This document shows positions 17,181 through 23,352 of a stretch of 48,226 nucleotides of DNA, one piece after another. The notes under the pieces are model-generated. The model was not told the origin of the DNA, made no database searches, and worked only from the letters and a program-made list of their open reading frames with translations. Every line of letters starts with the position of its first letter. Positions within the stretch are counted from its first letter, which is position 1. The translations under genes were made by a program, and so were the position numbers. The stretch is from Chloroflexota bacterium (GTDB lineage Bacteria; Chloroflexota; Limnocylindria; Limnocylindrales; CSP1-4). The stretch lies in contig CAKKPP010000012.1 in NCBI GenBank assembly GCA_919901745.1, positions 87,457 through 135,682 of the forward strand, given 5' to 3'.

Positions 17181-18769
17181 GCCACGGATCCCGTCGTCGA
17201 CGCGGGCCCCGGGCCGGTCGCGGGACTCCCGTCGCGGTCCCGGCCGCCGGTCGCCATGAGCAGGCCGATGTCTTCCTTCACCGCCGTTCGGCCGTCGACC
17301 ACCGCGACGATCTCCCCCCGGTACATCACGGCGATCCGATCGGAGAGCTCGAGGACCTCGTCGAGTTCGGCCGAGACGAGCAGGATCGCCGTCCCTCCGT
17401 CGCGCTTGGCGAGCGCCTGGCGGTGGATGAACTCGATGCTGCCGACATCGAGACCTCGCGTCGGCTGATCCAGGACGAGGAGTCGGACGTCGCCGCTGAA
17501 CTCGCGGGCCACGACGAGCTTCTGCTGGTTGCCGCCGGACAGCGTCGATCCAGCCGCGAACGGGCTGGGCGTGCGCACGTCGAACCGTTCGATGAGCCCG
17601 ATGGCGGCTTCCGCGACCGCGGCCTCGTCGCGAACAGGGCCCCTGGCAAAGGGCGCGCGGTAGTAGTCGGTCAGGACGAGGTTGTCGGTCAACGGAAAGG
17701 ACATCACCATGCCGAAGCGATGGCGGTCACCCGGCACGTGCGCGAGTCCAGCCTCGTGCATCGCCCGAGGCGAGTGGCCGGTGACGTCGCTCCCGCCCAG
17801 GGTCACGGTCCCGCTTGCTACCCGCCGGAGACCCGTGATCGCGCCCACGAGCTCGTCCTGCCCGTTCCCGGCCACACCGGCAACCCCGAGGATCTCGCCC
17901 GCGCGGACCTCGAAGCTGACCCGATGGACGGTCTCGCGTCCGCGCTCGTTGCGAACGACGAGGTTGTCGACCTTGAGGACCGCCTCGCCGGGCGACGATT
18001 CGCCGCGGTCGACGGTGAGCTGGACCTCGCGGCCCACCATCATCTCGGCGAGCTGCTCCTCGTCCGTCTCCGCCGGCGTGGTGGTCCCCACCACGCGCCC
18101 GCGCCGGATGACGGTGATCCGATCGGCGATTTCGAGGACCTCGTAGAGCTTGTGGCTGATGAACACGATGCTGTGGCCCTCTTGGGCCAGGCGGCGGAGG
18201 ACCGCGAAGATCTCCTTGGTTTCCTGCGGCGTCAGGACCGCCGTGGGCTCGTCGAGGACGAGGATCCGCGCCTCGCGGTAGAGCGCCTTGAGGATCTCGA
18301 CGCGCTGCTGGGAACCCACGGACAGGCTGCCGACCGGGGCCTCGGGGTCGATCTCGAACCCGAATCGCTGCGCAAGCTCGTCGATTCGTCGGTGCGCCTC
18401 GGTCCGATCGAGGAAGATAGCGTTGGCCATCGTCTCTTCGCCGAGCAGGATGTTGTCGGCGACGGAGAGCACCGGCACGAGCATGAAATGCTGATGGACC
18501 ATGCTGATCCCACGGCGGATCGCATCGGCCGGCGAGTCGATCTGGACTTCCTGCCCGTCAAGCAGGACGGCTCCCTCATCCGGCACGGCGAGGCCGTACA
18601 GGATGTTCATCAGGGTGGACTTGCCGGCGCCGTTCTCGCCGAGGAGCCCATGGATCTCGCCGGGGCGCACATCGAGATCGATGCGGTCGTTCGCGAGCAC
18701 ACCCGGGTAGCGCTTCGTGATCCCGCGCATCTCCAGGGCCGGTGCCGCGACGTGCTCCGATCCGGTCAT
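17177..18769 (-). CDS. ABC transporter ATP-binding protein with two nucleotide-binding domains (NupO/YufO-like)
   Basis: 530 residues with two ABC domains in tandem. The first (about 12-245) has Walker A GLLGENGAGKST, signature LSVGSQQRVEI and Walker B ILVLDEPTAVL. The second (about 270-510) has a degenerate Walker A (GVAGNGQDEL, lacking the GK-S/T), signature LSGGNQQKLVVAREF and LLVLDQPTRGLD. One intact and one degenerate site is normal for BMP and ribose-type importers. ATG 18769 overlaps the stop of a micro-ORF and sits after four SD-like 9-mers. It powers the two permeases downstream. Confidence 0.94.
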   Translation of the reverse strand: MTGSEHVAAPALEMRGITKRYPGVLANDRIDLDVRPGEIHGLLGENGAGKSTLMNILYGLAVPDEGAVLLDGQEVQIDSPADAIRRGISMVHQHFMLVPVLSVADNILLGEETMANAIFLDRTEAHRRIDELAQRFGFEIDPEAPVGSLSVGSQQRVEILKALYREARILVLDEPTAVLTPQETKEIFAVLRRLAQEGHSIVFISHKLYEVLEIADRITVIRRGRVVGTTTPAETDEEQLAEMMVGREVQLTVDRGESSPGEAVLKVDNLVVRNERGRETVHRVSFEVRAGEILGVAGVAGNGQDELVGAITGLRRVASGTVTLGGSDVTGHSPRAMHEAGLAHVPGDRHRFGMVMSFPLTDNLVLTDYYRAPFARGPVRDEAAVAEAAIGLIERFDVRTPSPFAAGSTLSGGNQQKLVVAREFSGDVRLLVLDQPTRGLDVGSIEFIHRQALAKRDGGTAILLVSAELDEVLELSDRIAVMYRGEIVAVVDGRTAVKEDIGLLMATGGRDRDGSPATGPGPASTTGSVA

Positions 18770-18834
18770 CCGGGTCCTCCGCGTCCTTCGGGTCCCTCGC
18801 GTCCCTCGCGCGCCCCGGGCGCGCCGTTGGCCAT
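18766..18834 (-). CDS. 22-residue Gly-rich micro-ORF coupled to the ABC ATPase gene
   Basis: ATG 18834 opens a 22-codon frame starting MANGAPGA and continuing with alternating REG/PEG/RGG triplets. Its TGA at 18766 overlaps the ATPase ATG (ATGA). A -10 hexamer TACCAT lies 9 nt upstream of its start. Most of the ORF coincides with the 9-bp repeats that provide SD-like GAGGGAC/GGAGGAC cores, so it may be a by-product of that repeat rather than a selected peptide. Confidence 0.35.
   Translation of the reverse strand: MANGAPGAREGREGPEGRGGPG
18772..18807 (-). repeat. Four tandem 9-mers with SD-like cores before the ATPase start
   Basis: On the minus strand the units are GAGGGACGC, GAGGGACCC, GAAGGACGC and GGAGGACCC. 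The last ends 2 bases before the ATG at 18769. Each contains a purine-rich GRRGGA core resembling a ribosome-binding site. Confidence 0.7.
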
Positions 18835-18843
18835 GTTCCGCGG

Positions 18844-18849
18844 ATGGTA
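18844..18849 (-). promoter_or_regulatory. -10-like TACCAT in front of the ABC ATPase/permease genes
   Basis: Read on the minus strand, TACCAT lies 9 nt before the micro-ORF ATG, the same spacing as upstream of dnaE. It follows directly after a strong hairpin and suggests that the ATPase-permease part has its own promoter. Confidence 0.4.
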
Positions 18850-18853
18850 AACG

Positions 18854-18888
18854 ATGAGCGGGCCGGCCCGAGGGCTCGGCCCGCTCAT
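18854..18888 (-). terminator. Strong hairpin after the BMP lipoprotein gene
   Basis: ATGAGCGGGCC (18854-18864) pairs perfectly with GGCCCGCTCAT (18878-18888). A second small hairpin CTGAAC/GTTCAG (18891-18906) stands between it and the stop codon at 18920. Only a weak GTTTACC follows, so it may be a terminator or an mRNA-stabilising attenuator that keeps binding-protein mRNA in excess over ATPase mRNA. Confidence 0.55.
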
Positions 18889-18919
18889 CACTGAACGCTG
18901 GTTCAGCGATCCGGATGGA

Positions 18920-20080
18920 TCACTCGAACGGATCGGTGCAGTTCGCGGGAGCGCACGGATCGGTCGTGCCGGCCTTGAAGCCGTCGAACGCCGCCTGGAT
19001 CTTGGCCTGGGCGTCGCTCGAGAACATCGACTCGAACTCGTAGTACTTCGACAGGCCGATGCCGTCGTTCTTGGCGTCGTTGCCGATGATGCCACCCTTG
19101 GCGCTGCCGTCGCCGACGCGCATGATCGCCTGCTCGACCGCGATCGAGAGCTTCTTCTCGGCCGAGGTCACGGTGCACTTGGCGGTCTCGGGGGTGGACT
19201 CGTGCTGATCGACGTCCACGCCGACGCCGTAGATGTTCGCGTCGCAGGCCGCGGCGAGGACGCCGTTGCCGGTCTTGCCGGCGACCTGGAAGAGGACATC
19301 GACGCCATTCTGCTGGATGAACTGGGTGGCGAACGCCTTGCCGCCGGCCGGGTCGTTGAACGCCTTGCCGAGGTCATCGGACACGTACGCGACCTTGACC
19401 TGGATGGTCGGATCGACCGAATGGGCGCCGTTGATGTAGCCCTTGATATAGCGAACGACCGGCGGGATGAACGCCGCGCCGCCGATGGCCCCGATCACCT
19501 TCTTCGTGGTGATGCTCGCGGCCGCGATCCCGGCGAGATAGCCGGGCTCCTGCTCGGCAAACACGAGGCCCTGGAAGTTCGGGAGCAGGGTCGCCATGTC
19601 GCCCGAGCAATCCGTGAAGGTCGGGTCCGGATCGCCGGCACCCGTCAGGCACGGAGCCTGGTCGACGCCGATGAACTGGACCGTCGGGTTGAGCTTGGCC
19701 GCCTTGGCGGTGGCATCGGCCAGTGCGAACCCGATGGTCACGATGATGTCGAACTTCTGGTCGACGAACGACTGGACGTTCTTGTCGTAGTCGGCGGACG
19801 CCACGGTCACGATGGCCGTGGCCTCGCCGCCGATGGCCGCGGCGCCCTTCTGGGCGCCTTCCCAGCTGAACTGGTTGAAGTTCTTGTCGTCGAGCGTGCC
19901 CACGTCGGTCACGACGCCGATCTTCCAGACCTTCGGCTCCGGGGTGGCGGGTGCCGGGGTGACGGGTGCCGGGGTGACGGGTGCCGGGGTCGCGGGTGCC
20001 GGCGTCCCACCACCGGTACAGGCCGCGACGACAATCGCCGCAGTTGCGAACAGGGACAACCCGATGGAGCGGGTGCGCAT
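18920..20080 (-). CDS. BMP family ABC transporter substrate-binding lipoprotein (nucleoside-type)
   Basis: 386 residues. A signal peptide ends in the lipobox AAC (Cys near residue 21), giving a lipid-anchored protein. Residues 22-48 are a Pro/Ala/Thr linker built of ATPAP and VTPAP units. The folded part starts at KVWKIGVVTDVGTLDDKNFNQ, with the usual BMP opening (GTLDDKNFN-SWEG), then FGFALADAT-like IVTIGFALADAT, EQEPGYLAGIAA and KVIGAIGGAAFIPPVVRY. A GGAGGAGG ribosome site precedes ATG 20080. Relatives (BmpA, PnrA) bind purine nucleosides. It heads the ABC operon and is separated from the ATPase by a hairpin. Confidence 0.93.
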   Translation of the reverse strand: MRTRSIGLSLFATAAIVVAACTGGGTPAPATPAPVTPAPVTPAPATPEPKVWKIGVVTDVGTLDDKNFNQFSWEGAQKGAAAIGGEATAIVTVASADYDKNVQSFVDQKFDIIVTIGFALADATAKAAKLNPTVQFIGVDQAPCLTGAGDPDPTFTDCSGDMATLLPNFQGLVFAEQEPGYLAGIAAASITTKKVIGAIGGAAFIPPVVRYIKGYINGAHSVDPTIQVKVAYVSDDLGKAFNDPAGGKAFATQFIQQNGVDVLFQVAGKTGNGVLAAACDANIYGVGVDVDQHESTPETAKCTVTSAEKKLSIAVEQAIMRVGDGSAKGGIIGNDAKNDGIGLSKYYEFESMFSSDAQAKIQAAFDGFKAGTTDPCAPANCTDPFE

Positions 20081-20182
20081 GCTTCCTCCTCCAGACTGTC
20101 GTGGCCGTGCGTCCGTTTCGGGCGGCTGCCCGTGGATCGCCTCGGCCGACGAACCGGTCGCTCCGGGCGACCATTGGCGCGC

Positions 20183-20211
20183 ATCCTAGCGATGGGGAGC
20201 CTCGCGGGCAA
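20183..20211 (-). promoter_or_regulatory. Sigma-70-type promoter of the BMP operon (TTGCCC - 17 nt - TAGGAT)
   Basis: On the minus strand -35 TTGCCC (20211-20206), a 17-nt spacer and -10 TAGGAT (20188-20183) form the best two-part promoter in the window. Transcription from near 20176 would give a leader of about 95 nt ahead of the BMP gene, which has a strong ribosome site, in contrast to the leaderless genes around it. Confidence 0.6.
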
Positions 20212-20295
20212 GTACCCGACATCGATGGCGCGCCCCAACAGGATAGGGCGTCGCGACGCTCGTGTCTCCCCGCAGGGGCCACCTCGCCCGACGCC

Positions 20296-20301
20296 CATAC
20301 T
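20296..20301 (+). promoter_or_regulatory. -10 element CATACT of the GDSL gene
   Basis: CATACT (TATACT with one change) is followed by 6 nt and ATG 20308, the same geometry as the other leaderless starts. Confidence 0.45.
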
Positions 20302-20307
20302 CCATGG

Positions 20308-20952
20308 ATGCAGGCAGCTCGCGACCGCGTGCGGGACGCGGACGGCGAAATCCCGGTCCCATGGGTCGCGCTGGGCGATTCGTACACGATCGGAACATCG
20401 GTCGAATTTCGCTGGCGCTGGCCGAATCAGCTGGCCGATCGCCTGCGCACGCGAGGGATCGACCTCTCGCCGGTGGTCAATATGGGCGTCGACGGCTTCA
20501 CCAGCAGTGACGTCGTCCGTGACGAACTGCCCAGGCTCGACCAGATCTCATTCGGTTTCGCGTCGTTGCTCATCGGGGTCAACGACGTGATCCGCGGCAT
20601 CACCGCCGATCGGTACGCCGCGAACCTGGCGATCATCCTCGATGCGCTCCTGGCACGACTCCCCGCAGCCCGCCTGCTCACCGTATCGACACCCGACTAC
20701 ACGGTCACGCCGGCCGGTCGCGCCTACGGCGAGCCCGTCGCGCGCGCGGCGGGGATCCGGACGCTCAACGCCGTGCTTGCCGCGGCAAGCGGCGCGCGGA
20801 ACATCGCCCATGTCGACATCCACGACCTGTCGCTGCTGGCAGCCCATGATCGTTCGCTCGTCGCCGAGGACGGCCTCCATCCGAGCGGCGCGCAGTACGC
20901 CCTCTGGGTCGATCGAATCGAGCCGGTGGTGGCGCGTCTTCTTGGAGCCTGA
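20308..20952 (+). CDS. SGNH/GDSL-type hydrolase
   Basis: 214 residues, no signal peptide. Block I VALGDSYTIGTS (Ser near residue 23) carries the nucleophile. Block II has Gly in NMGVDGFTSSD, block III LLIGVNDVIRG supplies the oxyanion Asn, and block V DGLHPSGAQY (near 190) supplies the Asp and His. All four SGNH positions are present, so it should be an active esterase or lipase acting on small esters. The start ATG 20308 is fixed by the leaderless -10. It is divergent from the BMP operon. Confidence 0.9.
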   Translation: MQAARDRVRDADGEIPVPWVALGDSYTIGTSVEFRWRWPNQLADRLRTRGIDLSPVVNMGVDGFTSSDVVRDELPRLDQISFGFASLLIGVNDVIRGITADRYAANLAIILDALLARLPAARLLTVSTPDYTVTPAGRAYGEPVARAAGIRTLNAVLAAASGARNIAHVDIHDLSLLAAHDRSLVAEDGLHPSGAQYALWVDRIEPVVARLLGA

Positions 20953-21050
20953 GCGGTCGCGGGGGGTACGAGACCGAAGACGACAAGAAGACCCTGAACG
21001 ACCCGACCCTGTTTCGCGGCTGGGCCCTCTCCGCCGGCCCCCTCGCCGCC

Positions 21051-21102
21051 CCGATGCGTAGACTCGCCCTGACGTCCCGATGCGTAGACTCGCCCTGACG
21101 TC
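21051..21102. repeat. Perfect 26-bp tandem duplication
   Basis: The 26 bases starting CCGATGCGTAGACTCG are repeated without change at 21051-21076 and 21077-21102. Each copy includes TAGACT, a possible -10 hexamer of the type used by neighbouring genes. Confidence 0.9.
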
Positions 21103-21141
21103 CATGCACCTGTGATTGGCCGCAGTAATCAAATTGGGCCC

Positions 21142-21198
21142 CAGCGAGCGTGGCACTCCACCCAGAACGTCGGAATCGGTGACCCGTCACGCTCGCTG
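21142..21198. other. 11-bp inverted repeat with 35-base loop
   Basis: CAGCGAGCGTG (21142-21152) and CACGCTCGCTG (21188-21198) are exact complements. Twelve bases further right lies a second hairpin, GATTGCT-GGG-AGCAATC (21210-21226). There is no T-run, so a terminator role is not evident. Confidence 0.45.
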
Positions 21199-21387
21199 AC
21201 GGCCGATCCGATTGCTGGGAGCAATCATCGACGGGAGCGGACACGGATCCCCTCCTCGAGGCGATCACGACCCGCGCGGCATTCCGGCCACCCATCGCGC
21301 TGGCCACGCGTGGCGCCGACCGTGATCGCCACACAACACGCCCGACCGAGCCGCGAGACTCCCGCCTTTCAACAACCTCTTCGGGGA

Positions 21388-21771
21388 TCACCGCGCGCGC
21401 CCCTCGCTCTTGAGCTCGCGCAGGCGACCGTCGCTGATCCCGAAGTGATGGGCGATCTCGTGGTGGACCACGTCCTCCACCGCCGCGGCAAGCGCAGCCT
21501 CCGAGAGACTCGCCCGGACCAGCGGACCACGGAAGATGGTGATCTTGCTGGGGACGGCCGCGTTATCGACACCCCAGACCGTGCGGGGAACGCCCTGGTA
21601 GAGCCCGTAGAGCCCGCGAGCGCCGACGGACGCCAGCTGTGCCGGCGACGGTTCGTCCTCGACGACGATGGCCACCGAACCGAGACGGTCCCGGAAGGCC
21701 TCGGGCAGCCGCTCGAGAGCTCGCTCGATCAGGTTCCCGAATCCGTCGTCGGCGCGCGGTGCGTCGGTCAT
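21388..21771 (-). CDS. Zincin-like metallopeptidase (DUF1025-type)
   Basis: 127 residues with the zinc-protease motif HEIAH in VVHHEIAHHFGISDGRL close to the C-terminus, in the position typical of this short family. IVVEDEPSP and GLYGLYQGVP also match it. There is no signal peptide, so it is cytoplasmic. The start ATG 21771 is supported by TACGAT placed 6 nt upstream. It is divergent from the FAD oxidase across a GC-rich repeat. The natural substrate is unknown. Confidence 0.85.
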   Translation of the reverse strand: MTDAPRADDGFGNLIERALERLPEAFRDRLGSVAIVVEDEPSPAQLASVGARGLYGLYQGVPRTVWGVDNAAVPSKITIFRGPLVRASLSEAALAAAVEDVVHHEIAHHFGISDGRLRELKSEGRAR

Positions 21772-21777
21772 CGTCGT

Positions 21778-21783
21778 ATCGTA
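21778..21783 (-). promoter_or_regulatory. -10 element TACGAT of the metallopeptidase gene
   Basis: On the minus strand TACGAT, 6 nt, then ATG 21771; no ribosome site is present. Confidence 0.55.
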
Positions 21784-21796
21784 GAGCCGCTGCGGT

Positions 21797-21865
21797 GCGC
21801 AGCCGCGCCGCGCGCAGCCGCGCCGCGCGCAGCCGCGCGCAGCCGCGCGCAGCCGCGCCGCGCCG
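21797..21865. repeat. GC-only low-complexity repeat between divergent genes
   Basis: The core GCGCAGCCGC recurs about five times, with spacers GCC or none. The repeat begins 14 bases upstream of the metallopeptidase -10 and ends about 30 bases before the FAD oxidase start. Copy number in such arrays can vary by slippage. Confidence 0.75.
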
Positions 21866-21897
21866 AACCGATCCGGCGCCAAGAAATGGAGCGTCCA

Positions 21898-23322
21898 ATG
21901 ACGAACCTGATGATCAACGGTCTCGCGGGCGGCCCACGTCAGGTTTCGAAGGAGAAGCTGGACGCCTTCGCGGCCGGCCTCGAGGGTTCGCTGCTCTACC
22001 CGGACGATGACGGGTTTGCCGAGGCGATCCTCCTCTGGAACGGGATGATCAAGAAGCGGCCGGCCGTGGTGGTCCGGCCTCGCAGTGCCCAGGACGTCGT
22101 GCGCACCGTCGACTTCGCTCGCGACAACCAGCTCGAACTGTCGATCAAGGGCGGCGGGCACAACATCGCCGGTCTCGCCTTGTCCGCTGGCGGCGTCACC
22201 CTCGACATGTCGAACATGAAGAACGTCGGCGTGGACGTTGCTGCGAACCTGGCGCGGGTGGGTCCGGGGTGCACCCTGGGCGACGTCGATCGGGCCACGC
22301 AGGAACACGGCCTGGCCAGCACGCTGGGGTTCGTTTCCGAGACCGGCACGGCCGGTCTCACGGTCGGCGGCGGGTTCGGTTACCTGACCCGTCGATTCGG
22401 GTGGACGGTCGACGATCTCGAGGAGGTCGAGATCGTGACCGCTGATGGGACGATCCGGCGCGCCTCGCGGACGACCAACGCGGACCTCTTCTGGGCGTTA
22501 CGCGGCGGCGGGGGCAACTTCGGCGTCGTCACCGAGTTCGTCTATCGGCTCCATGCGCTTGGCCCAGACGTCACGGCCGGCCTGATCGCCTGGCCGGCGA
22601 GCCAGGCCGACGGCGTCCTGGACCTCTTTCGAAGGGTCACCGAATCCGCGCCGCGGGAACTGACGATGGCCGCCCTGATGCGCAACGCGCCGCCCGCCCC
22701 GTGGCTGCCCGAGGCGGCCCACGGGACACCCATCATTGCGTTCGTGGTGTGCCACTCCGGGAGCCCGGAACAGGCGTCGGCGGATCTGGCCGAGGTCAGA
22801 TCCTTTGGAGAGCCGTGGGCCGACGTGATCAAGGTCAAGCCATATGTCGCTCAGCAGGCCATGCTCGATGCGACCCAGCCGAAGGGAATGCACTACTACT
22901 GGAAGTCGGAGTTCCTCCCGGGTCTCGGCGACGGCGTCCTCGACACCTACAAGGCGCAGTTCGTCGGCAATACGGCGCCGGCGAACCAGATCGTTCTGTT
23001 TCATCTCGCCGGCGCGCTCAACGATCACGCCGAGGACGATGGAGCGGTGGGCAACCGCGAGGCCGCATTTGCCTGCGTCATTCAGGCGACGTGGCGCGAG
23101 GGTGACCCGGCCGGCGATGATCACCGCCGGTGGGTCAGGAGCGCGTGGGAAGCGCTCAAGCCGTTCTCGACCGGTGGCAACTACATCAACTTCCAGACCC
23201 AGGACGAGGCCGACGAGCGCACCGCGGAGTCCTACCGGAACAATTTCACGCGCCTGTCGACGCTCAAGGCCACGTACGACCCGGCCAACCTGTTCCGGGT
23301 GAACCGAAACATCCAGCCGTAG
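21898..23322 (+). CDS. FAD-linked oxidase with berberine-bridge C-terminus
   Basis: 474 residues of the PCMH-type FAD oxidase fold. RPRSAQDVVRTVDFAR leads to IKGGGHNIAG, whose His is the 8-alpha-FAD attachment site. The second attachment loop reads VSETGTAGLTVGGGFGYL, and the Cys used by bicovalent members is absent. Hence a single covalent link is expected. The protein ends with the BBE motif YDPANLFRVNRNI. These enzymes oxidise alcohols, sugars or alkaloid-like compounds with O2; the substrate is unknown. ATG 21898 is preferred over ATG 21886 because GGAG lies 6 bases ahead of it. Confidence 0.92.
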   Translation: MTNLMINGLAGGPRQVSKEKLDAFAAGLEGSLLYPDDDGFAEAILLWNGMIKKRPAVVVRPRSAQDVVRTVDFARDNQLELSIKGGGHNIAGLALSAGGVTLDMSNMKNVGVDVAANLARVGPGCTLGDVDRATQEHGLASTLGFVSETGTAGLTVGGGFGYLTRRFGWTVDDLEEVEIVTADGTIRRASRTTNADLFWALRGGGGNFGVVTEFVYRLHALGPDVTAGLIAWPASQADGVLDLFRRVTESAPRELTMAALMRNAPPAPWLPEAAHGTPIIAFVVCHSGSPEQASADLAEVRSFGEPWADVIKVKPYVAQQAMLDATQPKGMHYYWKSEFLPGLGDGVLDTYKAQFVGNTAPANQIVLFHLAGALNDHAEDDGAVGNREAAFACVIQATWREGDPAGDDHRRWVRSAWEALKPFSTGGNYINFQTQDEADERTAESYRNNFTRLSTLKATYDPANLFRVNRNIQP

Positions 23323-23352
23323 CCGTCGGACCTTGTCCCGGAGCCTGTTTTC

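Larger units (their letters stand above)
20953..21387. other. 435-base region without a recognisable gene
   Basis: No open frame here resembles a protein. It holds the 26-bp tandem duplication at 21051-21102, an 11-bp inverted repeat CAGCGAGCGTG/CACGCTCGCTG (21142-21152 and 21188-21198) and a 7-bp hairpin GATTGCT/AGCAATC with loop GGG (21210-21226). The part 21111-21230 is less GC-rich than its surroundings. It could be a decayed element or hold a small RNA; neither is shown. Confidence 0.5.
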
